A DNA stretch of 64,000 bases from Aristolochia californica. Taxonomy: Eukaryota > Streptophyta > Magnoliopsida > Piperales > Aristolochiaceae. The stretch spans positions 53,842,062 through 53,906,061 of the forward strand of contig JARWKL010000001.1 of assembly GCA_029961685.1 (NCBI GenBank), given 5' to 3'. Of the stretch, positions 1 through 10,776 are shown piece after piece. Every line of letters begins with the position of its first letter. The first letter of the stretch is position 1. The notes under the pieces are model-generated. The model saw only the letters and a list, made by a program, of their open reading frames with translations. It was not told where the DNA came from and made no database searches. The position numbers and the translations under genes were made by a program.

Positions 1-782
1 TAAGACATTACCTTGGTCAACACATCGGCAAGCTGATCTTGAGACCGAACTTGAGGGACTTCAATGATTGTTGCTTCTAGCTTTTCCTTGATAAAGTGTT
101 TATCAACCTCAGCGTGTTTAGTTATATCATGTTGGACTGGGTTGTGGGTAATATCACATGTTGTCTTATTATCACAGTATAATTTCATATGACTTGTCTG
201 TTCAATGTGTAGTTCTTGTATCATATTCTTGATCCATAATAATTCACATATTGCCTTGGTCATTCCCCTGTATTCGGCTTCAGCTGATGATCTGGCCACC
301 ACCTATTGTTTCTTACTTCTCTAAGTGACCAAATTTCCACCTACAAATGTAAAGTAGCCAGATGTAGATCGGCGATCTTCTATTGACCCAACCCAATCGA
401 CATCGGTATATCCTTCAATTTTCAAGTCACCTCCCTTTTTAAATAAAATTCCTTTCCTTGGAGTTGATTTCAAGTAGCGCAAGATATGGTTGACTACATT
501 CATATGTTCTTCACTTGAAGAGTGCATAAATTGACTAACCACACTTAGTACATAAGCTAAATCTGGTCTCGTATGTGCAAGATACATTAATCTCTCGACT
601 AGTCTCTGATAACGTTCCTTGTTAGCAGGGACTTGACCTAAATGTGTTCCCAATTTCAGATTTTCTTCCATTGGAGTATTAATTGGACTACATGTTGTCA
701 TACCAATTTCCTTCAACAAATCCAAGAATTGAGATGGATGTATGAGGTTAAACTCTAAGAGATAAAAGGGTTTGCCTCTCAT
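1..782 (-). pseudogene. Copia retrotransposon pol remnant (end of RT plus RNase H)
   Basis: The minus strand reads as the end of a Ty1-copia reverse transcriptase followed by RNase H. Visible family motifs are RPDLAYVLSVVSQFMH and DWVGSIEDRRSTSGY in the 782-321 part, and ARSSAEAEYRGM, LLWIKNMIQELH and LYCDNKTT in the 300-1 part. Two in-frame TAG codons, at 323-321 and 305-303, interrupt the otherwise continuous frame, so it cannot make an intact polyprotein. Upstream RT, integrase and gag are missing: the sequence right of 782 is unrelated. The element runs off the left edge of the window. Confidence 0.9.
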
Positions 783-916
783 CCTTGTGGAAACCTTCTC
801 TTCTCTCTCTCTATTTTTTCTTCTTTCCTTGTCTCTACTAGCTCCTCTCTACCTGACTTCCTCCTTTGTTCTAAACTAAACATTCAATCTGTTACCAAAT
901 CACACTTACCAAGGAC

Positions 917-1270
917 CACCTCATTTAGCTAAGCAACACATGAAGATTCGGCATGATAAGAAGCACAAGGATGTAGAGTTCTTGGAGGCTGACATAGTCT
1001 ACATGAAACTCCATCCTTATCGTCAATTATCACTTGTTACCCGAAGGAACCAAAAGCTAACCCCTCAGTTTTTTTACCTTATAACATCAATGGATAGGAA
1101 AAGGATGATGTTCTTTGTCCATTTTTTCATGTTTCTCAACTAAAGAAACTTGTTGGCGGTCACCATGCCGTTTCTACCACCCTGGTAGCTATTGCCGTAG
1201 ATGAAACTCCCCTTCCTTTGGCCATCCTCGAGCAACATCAATTTTGACATGAACTAGGCTTCAAATTTGG
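917..1270 (+). pseudogene. Gypsy retrotransposon integrase C-terminal remnant
   Basis: The frame starting at 940 resembles the C-terminal part of Ty3-gypsy integrase: MKIRHDKKHKDVEF, then DIVYMKLHPYRQ and RRNQKLTPQFF, the usual 'GDLVYLKLRPYRQ...RRNEKLAPRFF' block. The frame breaks near 1080-1140, and a 'vfHvSQLKK'-like tail continues in another frame to about 1270. No LTR, RT or protease is recognised nearby. A purine-rich stretch near 1434-1450 could be a relic polypurine tract. Confidence 0.75.
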
Positions 1271-1946
1271 TGCAATGGGATCAAGCTTCGGTTTCCTCCT
1301 TTTAGACCTTGATAAAGTACGAAAACTATAATTATGAGTAATTTTGTTATTTTTTAAGTGTTAATTTTGTTAGAAATTGTTTGAGTCAACAACAAAGCTT
1401 GTACTATAATGAATGGATATATTAAAAGAAATCAAGGGGGAGAGGGTATTGCACCCCTAGTTTTTTTTCTTGCAGGTTTCCCCTATCCTGTTCCCGAGTC
1501 CCATATCCGAAATCGTGAAGAATGATCCGACTTGATTGACCAAACCCAGCTTAATTTCACCTGGCTCAAATGGGTTACCGAGACTGGATCGTAAAACACT
1601 GATTTATACATCCATAGATTTCTTGGATCCTTGCGTGATGTTTCAGAACAGGTTCTTTGGATGTAATTCAGAAAAAGACATTCCTTGGCTGGATTGGGCT
1701 AATCATCCACCTTATACTCATCGTTTTGATGTCATCCCCTCCAAACGCGAAACGAACAAAAATATAAACACGTAAAAGCCATAACCATCGGCATCTATAT
1801 CTTTGCTGATATTGATATTTGGAGAAAACCGCAAGAGGAATTTTGCAAAAAAAATCACTTCTCTTGCACGAGAAAACAACAAAACGCAGAAAAAAAAAAA
1901 AAAAAAAGGCTCCTATATCATAGTAAGCAAAGATGTATGTGATCGT
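1271..1946. other. No gene recognised; likely 3'UTR of the neighbouring minus-strand gene
   Basis: No coding motif is recognised. The right part presumably holds the 3'UTR of the heavy-metal-associated protein gene. An A-run of about 18 bases lies at 1891-1908. The short open frame at 1536-1775 has no family resemblance I can name. Confidence 0.5.
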
Positions 1947-2708
1947 TCACATGACGGAGCACGCGTTGGGGTTGTCGTCACTGAACATAGCTCCCGCTCT
2001 GTCACTGACAACGTTGGAAGAGGCTGGGCGAGAGTAGTTTCCGTAGTCATGGCTATCATAACCATGCTTGTAATAGTTATAATGGGAAGATGGCGCAGCA
2101 TAAGACAGGTAACTGCTTGGCGTCTGATGATGCTGGTTGTAGAGGTGTTGGTTGTGAGCGTGGATTTCAGGGTTGTAAGGGAAAGGCCAAAGCTCAGCTC
2201 TCCTTCCTGTCTTCCTCACAGTCTTTAAAACTTTCCTCTGGTCTGCGTAGCCCGTCACCGTGACCTTCTGCATCGCCATGTCTATGTCAATTTGATCAAC
2301 GCCTGAAAGTAGAAGGACAGATTAATTTAATAATTAGCTCGTAGCAGCAGCATAGCACTCCATAGAAGACTGATCAGAGGCTCGTTGCAGGCGAGGATGG
2401 GAAAACATGCTCTTCAGTCGAAGGGAAACGTTGTACCTTTTAGATTTTGGAGGTATTTTCTAATCTTGCTCTCGCATCCAGGACAATCCATATGCACTCT
2501 CATCTCCACGATCTGTACATCAAAATCCACTCATAATTAGCGTTTATGCTTGATACGATGATGGTGAAGTCTCAGACCTTTCACATCGCCAAAAGTCTAG
2601 CCCAGGATTCAATAACTCCCCGGCTGACTTCTAGACATGAAAGGGACAAAAAATGGTTGTGGGATCGGAATTCTGCACAGAAGAGAGAGCAATCAAACTT
2701 ACCGTCAT
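1947..2708 (-). CDS. Heavy-metal-associated isoprenylated plant protein (HIPP), HMA domain
   Basis: Three coding exons: 2708-2703, 2512-2437 and 2302-1947, all with GT/AG borders and matching phases, giving 145 residues. The protein starts MTIVEMRVHMDC, the usual start of one HIPP subgroup, so I chose the ATG at 2708. The HMA domain (about residues 3-65) carries the metal-binding MDCPGC motif with Cys12 and Cys15. It is followed by KVLKTVRKTGRRAELWP, a subgroup hallmark, then a Tyr/His-rich tail. The protein ends CSVM, a CaaX box predicting farnesylation and membrane anchoring. Known HIPPs bind heavy metals and act in metal homeostasis and stress or transport responses; the exact role here is inferred. 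The frame stays open upstream to an ATG at 2831, which would add 41 residues with no family support. Confidence 0.92.
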
Positions 2709-3300
2709 CGTTGCCAATGCTGCTTTGCTGTTGTGCTTCTCTGCTAAGCCTGCTGAAGAACGGTGGTTTTCGCACTTGTGATTTCCGACTGATGAAGCTC
2801 CTGGTGTAGCTATCAACCAATTTATAGCCACAGCACAGAGGGTCCATTTGTCTTTTCAAGAATATTAAATTTGTATTTTCTGCACCGACTTAACCATGGC
2901 TTCACTTCCTCCCGCAGAGTCCGCGTCGATGGCAAGGAGGGGGAAATTACCTGGTTCTGGATATGCATTTCCCCCCGCGGAAGAGTCAACTTGCAGCGAA
3001 TCGCGATAATTCTTGAGTAATAAATTAAGCAAGCGCGTCATTAAAGACAACTGGTTGGTAGCTTGGAGGCATGGGGCTGGAGCGGACGGACATAAATGAA
3101 AGCAACAGGCCGTTGGCGTAGCCGGCCGCGCTTCCATGGGGTCCTGCATCTTTTCGCTTCACTTGCATGGAAATTTCGATCGCCCCTGTCAGTCGCCGCC
3201 ACCTTATGACACGTGTCCAAAGCGTTACAGTCGGCGGCATCTACGCGGCGGTGGAAGGATACTACGGGGAGGGAGACGACAAGTCCGAGAGCTCTCCGGT
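2709..3300 (-). promoter_or_regulatory. 5' leader and promoter region of the HIPP gene, with a G-box
   Basis: This region is upstream of the HIPP start on the minus strand and more GC-rich than the flanks. A palindromic GACACGTGTC at 3209-3218 contains the CACGTG G-box core, a bZIP/bHLH and ABA-response type element. No other gene is recognised. Assignment as promoter rests on position and motif only. Confidence 0.4.
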
Positions 3301-3990
3301 GCGCTCAGGAGATAAATGATTAATCAAATCTAAGTTACGTTAATGGATGAATTATGAATAGGATGGGGAAGCATTTGCATGTGTCCACCATGTGGAGTTG
3401 ATCAATTAATACTGCCCATGTGGCTACACCTAAATAGACAAAGTGCTTTATTTCTGCCAAAAATAATAAAATATATTTTTATGGAATTTTCACTAAAAAA
3501 AATGAAAATATTTTAGGAAAAAATCACCAAGAAATATTTTCTTAATTTCTCAAAAATATTTCTTAGAAATAAATGCTACATAAATATGATTTTTATTTTA
3601 AGAAAGTATTTTATGGCAAAAATAATTATGCCTATAAATATTTTAATTTTTATAATAATTTTTATGGTGAAAAGTTGTCGATAATTTTTTTAAAAAAATT
3701 TCAAATAATTATTTTAAGGCTGAAATATACAATGAGAAATATTTTTAAAAATTTACTCAAAAAATATTTTATGATGAATACTAATACATGTGGTATGTAG
3801 GTGGGTCTCCATATTTTGAGGTTTGTCTCTAAGAGGTTTCTTGTCATCTGAGATTTGTCTGGTAATTAGATGGAAGAGAGTGTAACAAATAATGTGATCT
3901 ATCTTGAAACGACAAAACTTGTTTAGAACAGTTTACAGATAAGCAAGAACAGAATCTTGCTCAACCATACTCTACAAAACATTGTAGTGC
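3301..3990. other. AT-rich intergenic stretch
   Basis: Very AT-rich sequence with many AAATATTTT-like palindromic tracts between 3470 and 3780. No coding similarity is seen. It could be a decayed MITE or LTR, but no terminal repeats could be fixed. Confidence 0.4.
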
Positions 3991-3994
3991 AAGA

Positions 3995-6285
3995 GAAACA
4001 AAACGAAACATTAGTGGCTGCCATCTGTCATGTAAATTTGAAGCCCTATTTTGAAGTGGCTAAGACTCAAATTCTTAGTTATGTTGTGCTGCCTTACTTG
4101 ATGATATGTGTTACAATGCTCTTTTTTCAGATATAGCCTCAGCTACTCCTACAAATTTGTTGTCACCCATATACTCCCAGAGTAGGGGAGGAAACACCAA
4201 TAATACAAGCTGTGGAAGAAATAATAGAGGTGGAAAACGAAGAGGTGACAGAATTAGACAAGGTTCCCAGAGAACAAAAAATCAAAATTGGATGTGTACT
4301 TACTATGGTGGACTCAATCATCTAGTTGATACATGTTGAAAAATACGTGAAAAACTAGAATGGGTCACTATTAATCAAGTTTCAACCAAAATTTCAGCCA
4401 AATCTGAAGGAAATATTGAATCCTTCAAAGGCAAATAGGCCTTCATAGGTGAGGATTTTGAGTTACTTAAAAAACTGAAGGACATGTTCGATTTTACCTC
4501 CAACACCGCATCCATTTCTGCTACTACTGCAATTACTGTTGTAAGTATATTTCTTCTACTTCCATCTCTTTATCTCCTTGGATCATTGACTCTGAGGCCT
4601 CCGAACATCTCACTGGAAATGTTAGCTTTTTGAACTCTTTATCTCATTGGCCAAAAAAAAAAGAGTTTGCACCAGATGGATCTCAAACCAAGGTACAAGG
4701 GATGAGATCTACTAATACTACACCACCTCTTCACTTAGAAAATGTTCTTTTTGTTCCACAATTTTTGTTAAACTTAATGTCTGTTAGCAACCAAAATTTT
4801 CAATTGTTTTCTAACTTTTTTATCCTACTCATTGTACGTTTCAGGATATGCAAACCAAACAGGTGATTGGTGGAGGCCATGAGTGGCAAGACTATATATT
4901 TTGGACACACCAAGCATTACTGTTGTAGCAAGCTGAAAAGTAAAAGCCCTCCAATTGGCACGGTATACTTGGACATCCTTCACCTCCTTCTATCCACTCA
5001 TTGTTTCCATCTTTTAAGTTTGTTTTTGAGTTACAATGAAGTGTGTCACTTGAGTAAACACCATAAAAACACTTATTCTCCTTAGTCTTAAATTAAAGGT
5101 GTTACTCCTTTTTCTTTGGTTCACAATGATGTATAGGGACCACTAAATGTTTCAAATATTTCCCAATCAAAATAATTTGTTATATTTATTGTTGACTATA
5201 CTAGAGTCACATGGTTATTCTTGATGAAAGAGAAAGTTGGACTTTTGCCTATTTTTAAATCCTTTTATGCAATAATTTCCACTCAATTTGGTCCAAATTG
5301 AAAATTCTTTTATTTGATATATCTCCAGTGAGTTTCCAAATTTTTGAGTGATAATAGAATTATTCATCAAACATCATGTATGTATACTTTACAAGATAAT
5401 GGAGTGGCTAAAAAGAAAAATAAACACTTCGTTGAAGTTGTCGGGGCCCTACTATAGTGTACGAATGTGCCTCATTTCTATTAGCAACATGTGGTTCTCA
5501 CTGCATTTTTACTTATTAATCAGTTGCCTTCCTCAATTCTCCACAGCAAGTCACCATATTCTATGTTGTTCCCTAATGATAATGTTTCTGCCCTTCCCTT
5601 AAAGACTTTTGGGTGCACTTATGTTTTGTTCATGACACATCTCCCCATAAAAATAAGTTGAATCCTCGGGCTATTAAATACATTTTTGAGATACTCTTGT
5701 ACCCAAAAAAAGATTCATATATAATCCTTCCTTAAAAATAAAATGTTTGTGTCAACAAACGAGAGGTTCCTTCAGGGGCAACCCTTTTACCGCTTGGATC
5801 CTATTCCCCTTGGGTTTTCACCTTCTACACGTTTTCCCAAGCCCATGGTGTTATTGGAGGATCATCCTTGTTCCAACACAAACAACATTCATTTCCATCC
5901 CCTTGCTACATCACCTGGTGGAATCTACATATCCTTTTGAGGTAAATTCTCCTCCTTTTGCCCCTATTGTGTTTGTACCTTCATATGACACCAGACTATT
6001 GCTATTAGGAAGAAACCACAGTATTGCACTCAACCATCTATATCACATCCTAGGTCTAACATTTTATTTGCACATCGATTGTCTTCTACTTGTTGCACAT
6101 TCTTTGCCTTTTTTTCTTCTACATCTCTTCCTATGTCATATTAGGAGGCCTTCCAGAATGGTAAGCAACAATGGAAGAAGAAATGACAACTTTGTATGAG
6201 AATCAAACTTGGCAATTGGTGTGTTTACCACCACAAAAGAAGATAGTGCGATGCAAAATGGGGTAGCTTTGTACTTGCCCAGATC
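3995..6285 (+). pseudogene. Decayed Copia retrotransposon, plus strand (gag to start of RT)
   Basis: Fragments in order match a Ty1-copia polyprotein: a gag piece near 4000-4120 (KPYFEVAKTQILS-like), a degenerate zinc knuckle near 4291-4337 (CTYYGGLNHLVDTC, second Cys changed to Tyr), and a protease-start region near 4570-4620 (PWIIDSEASEHLTGN; the usual catalytic Asp-Ser-Gly is Asp-Ser-Glu). Next come a VLFVPQFLLNLMSVS block at about 4740-4790, an integrase end near 5390-5430 (DNGVAKKKNKH-like), and the start of RT near 6150-6200 (TLYENQTWQLV). Frameshifts and stops are frequent. At about 6290 it gives way to a second Copia in the opposite orientation. Confidence 0.8.
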
Positions 6286-7521
6286 AACTTCTTCTCTACA
6301 ATCAACACATAATTTTGTATTTCGTCTCCATAGCAGGACAATATCTCATCATTACTATTTCTTTAAGCAACTCAAACACATATTTCCTTTGTGATAAGAT
6401 AATATCATGCTTGCACTGAAGAACCTCAACACCAAAGAAACACTTAATGTCCCGAGTCCTTTATCTTGAATTCACTGCATATCATATGGTTTAACTTCTC
6501 AAATGCTCTCGGTATCACTACCTATCAAAATAATATCATCTACGTACACGACAAGTAGTACCACACCTTTCTCAATATGCTTGACAAATACGGAATGGTC
6601 CACTGAGCACCTTGTAAACCCAAATCAGAGCATAACTAGATTAAACTTGTCAAACTAGGCCCGCAGAGATTGCTTCATACCATATAAAGATTTTTTTAAG
6701 CGACATACTAACTCCCCCTCAACTAGATATCCAAGTGGTTTCTACATATAAATTTCCTCCTTAATATCGCCATTAAGGAAGACATTTATCACTTCTAGCT
6801 AAAAAACATGTCATCAAGAGTTAGTAGCAAAAGATAATAAAAGACATATCGTGTTGAGCTTGGCGACATGCAAAAAAGTTTCCTCAGAGTCAATCTCATA
6901 GCATTAAGTATAGTCTTTAGCCATGAGTCGGGCTCTAAGGCGGACCATGGAGCCTTCCGGATTATGTTTTACAGCAAAGACTCATTTACTGCCCATCGAC
7001 TTTTTTATCGGGTGGAAGGGAAACAAGTCACGAAGTCTAATTCTCATAGAGGGCTGCCATCTCTTCATCCATCGCTACTTTCCATCGTGGATGTTGTAGG
7101 GCCTCCTGATAAGACTAGGGATAGAGAGAAGAAAAAGAAGCAAGAAACTTATAGCAAGATGAGGATAACCGATGGGTTGATAAAAAGTGAGAGATGGGAT
7201 GAGAAGTTGATGATCGTGTGCATGACCTAGGCTCTTTCCGAAGATCGATCGGTTGAGTATCAAATGGAGGACCAAAAATACGAGGTAGAGAAGGTGAACT
7301 TACCTCAAAGGGGTCTGGAGACACCACAGGTGTTGTGTCGGCCAATACTTTAGGGGGCGGAGTAGGTGCGTCATAAAGGCAATGAGATGATGCTGAGTCA
7401 TCCATTGACACAATAGGCTTAGGAAACTCATTAGCTGCAGAGAAACCAGGTGGGGCATCGGTGGATGAATAAAAGGGTTGTTCTTCAAAAATGTCACATC
7501 ACTAGAAACAAACATCTCCCT

Positions 7522-7545
7522 CCCCCCCCCCCCCCCCCCCCCCCC
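7522..7545. repeat. Homopolymer run of 24 C
   Basis: An uninterrupted run of C inside the Copia integrase region, preceded by CTCCCT and followed by AG and an A-run. It causes the artificial poly-Gly frame on the minus strand. Length may be uncertain in the assembly. Confidence 0.9.
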
Positions 7546-8750
7546 AGAAAAAAAAAACGCATTTAATAACCATGGGATCCAATTTAGTAGTATGGGGGGA
7601 TGTAACATGAAAAAAGCAAGTACACCCAAAGACTCTAAAATGATGAGATAATTGTCCATCACCGGGAAAGTGGTAAGAGTATGGTATCTTATTACCAAGT
7701 ACTAAGGAAGACAACTTATTAATGAGAAAACATGCAGTAAGAATGGCATGTGGCCAGTAGAAGTGCGACACATGCATATGGTGCTGAAGAGCTCAAGTAA
7801 CATAGAGACTGTGTCTATTCTTTCTTTTAGCCACATCATTTTGTTGTGGTCTACAGACACAAGAAGTTTAGAGAAGGATTCCTTTATCTCTGCAAAATGA
7901 TTGAAAATCTCTTGACACATATTCCCTGGCATTATCTGAATGAAGGATTTTCAAGGTAGTATTGAACTACGTAGACACTATGACACAAAAAGATTTGAAA
8001 GTAGGTAATACCTCCGATCTATCTTCAAGTAAGAATAACCATGAAACCCAAGAAAAATCATCAACAAAGTAATGAAGTACTTTGAATGGGAAACATAAAG
8101 ATGTTCATGGGTCCGACACTCATCAGTATAAAATAAAGAGAAAGGAGCAACACCTTTAGTTTTACCTCGAGGAGAATAAGTACTCCATTGGTGTTTGCTT
8201 ACTTGACAATCTTCATAGTTCATACTGGAAATGGAATCTCAAGAAGGAACCATTTATTTGAGAGACTCCAGGGATGGATCGCCTAATTTATTATGCCACT
8301 AAAGAGTCATATGTTAAGCACTAGATGTGGTTGTGAGTACTAGAGAATTGAGATAATAGAGCCCCTCTTGTTCACGGCCTTCACCAATCACATGTTTTGT
8401 CTTCAAATCCTAAAAAAAAAAAACAGGTAATGGAGTAGTTAAATTTCTTTATTAATTGATTAGCGGATAAAAGATTTAAGGAAAAATCAAGAACAAAGAG
8501 GGCATCTTTTAAATGAAGAGTAGGTGTAGCAAATGTGGACCCCACCCCACGCACCTTGGTTTGATATCCATCTGTTATAGAAATAAACTTGTCAATTAAA
8601 CAAGGAGAGATAAAACTCAAGAGGATAATATTGTTTGTCAAGTGCTCAGAGGCCCCACTGGAGAAATAGCCAAAACCATACTTGTTATAGTTGTAACATC
8701 AATAGAAGAAGCCTTGTTTGGGGTAGCTCTGTCTGTTGTATGAGCCATTA

Positions 8751-8894
8751 TATGCTTAATCTTCTGAAGTAATTCAAATTCCTCTTCAAAAACGGTCTTT
8801 TTTTTGCATGTAAACACCATCATATGCATTATCTTCTGAAGTAGTTCAAACTCTTCTGTAGGGATGGTCTTCTTGCCTTTGGAGTTCTTAAGAG
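8751..8894 (-). repeat. 72-bp in-frame tandem duplication in Copia gag
   Basis: Two units offset by 72 bases (starting near 8751 and 8823) both encode EEFELLQKI on the minus strand. The period is 24 codons, so the reading frame is kept. The copies have diverged at several positions. Confidence 0.7.
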
Positions 8895-8960
8895 CCATTG
8901 TTGAGTTGAACTCTTTGAGCCAATCAAAACCTTTAAAAGGATTTTAAATTATACCAATCT

Positions 8961-10376
8961 AATAACTATCAACAAATAATGAACCTATTGTAATCAACTG
9001 AGGATTTCCTTCTGCAATACTAATGTCTCAATCAGAGAGAAACAATAGCAGTTGTTGTAAGCAAATAGAACACTTGTTGAAAAACGAAAGAAATGGGAAA
9101 ACTTAAGAGCTCTAGGATTCTCGTGCTATCATGGGTATCTTTTCCTTGCTTAAGTGAAAGTTATACATCAGTTTTTTTGTGTATTGATCTATTGTTATAA
9201 TTTTGTTGGGTGTACAAACACAATAACATATAGCATAAAATATATCCTCTCGACAGCAATAGATAGCTACATAGATATAAAAAAATGAAATAATATCTAT
9301 AGAAATAATATCGAGAACCATTCAACTATAGTCCAAAAATAATATCATTTGATCCTCGAGCTTATATGCAAGAGTCCAGCCAACATTTGACTGGTTTTTG
9401 TTGAGAGAATGAAGACTAAATGAACGTGTTGTTGAGTGCTGGAGAATCAAAGATAAGATTATAACTCTTGGCAGAATGATAACCTTCGTCTTTTAATGAA
9501 TCAAGAACTCAAATCGAGTTCTATCTTACTCTACTACTACCCAACAACTGCTACAAATATTCTCAAAAACAGAGAAGAGAACGAGTTATGAGTTTCTGAA
9601 TATGTTCTTCAGATATATGGCAAATACCAACTTCTCCTTTTTCAATAGTTTTGATAGCAACAGATAATATTCGTCGTCCTTTTTGTCATAATAAAACAAA
9701 GATGATCAATCTAGAATTCAATCGAAAATTGTGAAGCTAAGAGATAAGATGATCACGTATAAGAGATCATGCCATATTAGCAGATGGGATACCATAAACT
9801 CTGCTAAATCGAGGTAAGTACCATAATCAAGCTAGTTTTCTTTATTTAGTTTATTAAACTTTTTAACAACGAAAACTTTCTTCTAAATTGGGCATCCTGC
9901 CCAAGATTCGAAACTGGAAAGTTTCCAAGTTTTTGAAAAAAACACTTCCAAGTTTAGACAGAAGGTACTTGGAAATCTTCCTCCATTGGCTAAGTTTCCA
10001 ACTTTTGAACCATTCAAACTTTGCAATGACACGAGTAGTTCTAACTTCCATAACGTAACAAAAAATTCAAGCCCAGATGAAGATTATAACCAAAATGTAT
10101 AGACAGAAGAAAGCATAACCAGATCTTTCAAGTTTGTAATAGAGTCAAGAGTAGATGAAGATAAGTCTTGGAGTATAGCTAGATGTGTGACCATAAGAAA
10201 TAACTTCAAATTACTTACCAGAAGAGACTTCACAGAACTATTGGTCTTGTTTGACCAAGCATGGCGTGCCACAAGGAGCAATCTAGTTGTTGATATTGTT
10301 CTTAGCTACAAGTGTTTAATGTCTAGATCAAAGCCAACGTTTCCTAGTTCTCTCCCTCTTCCATTTTGAATTCAAG
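8961..10376 (-). other. Probable untranslated leader of the minus-strand Copia; no gene seen
   Basis: This sequence lies between the gag end of the minus-strand Copia and a probable 5' LTR. No open frame resembles a known family. No clear primer-binding site was found, so the link to the LTR is inferred from order and orientation. Confidence 0.4.
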
Positions 10377-10462
10377 GGAGACAGGAGACGTCCTCAATCC
10401 GGGACAATGGAACTGAGCAAGGAGAATTGCTCTGACTTGAAGGTCATTGGTAATGAGAGAGA

Positions 10463-10501
<39 letters not shown>

Positions 10502-10776
10502 CGGGAGGAAGGAAGAAGAAATGTAGAGAAGGTCATGTTTAGGAGAAAAAGAAGAGAGCATGTTTAGGAGAAAAAGAAGAGAGCACGTCAATGAGAGAAG
10601 GAGAGGAAAATAAGATTGTGGACTTGTGTCCTAATCCTCCCCCTTAAATTTTATTTATAAATGTCAATCATACAAAAATCACAAATGTACCCTTCACCCT
10701 AGAAGGAGTGAATAAGAAACAGAGATTATAAGATAATTACAACAATGATACCCAAATCTGCATATATCTTCTAACA
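10377..10776 (-). mobile_element. Probable Copia LTR (minus orientation)
   Basis: On the minus strand the sequence starts TGTTAGAAGAT at 10776. Near 10620-10660 it has a TATAAATA-like box followed by GGGGGAGGATTAG. The LTR at 25196-25922 shares this order (TGTTGGAAGAT start, TTATAATTA, then GGGGGAGGATTAG). The left boundary is uncertain because of the long G run inside. Confidence 0.55.
10465..10501. repeat. Homopolymer run of 37 G
   Basis: Thirty-seven consecutive G, preceded by a GA-repeat, inside the probable Copia LTR. Single-stranded it could form G-quadruplexes. Exact length is hard to sequence and may be an assembly artefact. Confidence 0.9.

Larger units (their letters stand above)
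6286..8960 (-). pseudogene. Decayed Copia retrotransposon, minus strand (gag to RT)
   Basis: On the minus strand, from right to left: a gag end with EEFELLQKI repeats (8898-8638); a protease-end region with GVGSTFATPTLHLKDALFV and LNLLSANQLIK (8641-8381); pre-integrase CQVSKHQWSTYSPR (about 8210-8160); integrase pieces with HAILTACFLINKLSS (7777-7600); the integrase-to-RT linker (7411-7115); and RT blocks near 6420-6330 (CKHDIILSQRKYVFELLKEI). Stops and frame changes abound, so it is dead. A 24-base C run interrupts the integrase region. The element probably continues to the LTR ending at 10776. Confidence 0.8.

Noticed and set aside
1803..2228. 141-codon plus-strand open frame
   Set aside because: It is antisense to the third HIPP exon, begins in an A-run, and shows no domain.
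7300..7777. Poly-Gly open frames on the minus strand
   Set aside because: The Gly run is the translation of the 24-base C homopolymer inside broken Copia integrase.
10394..10591. Poly-Pro open frame on the minus strand
   Set aside because: It is created by the 37-base G run; no protein family resemblance.
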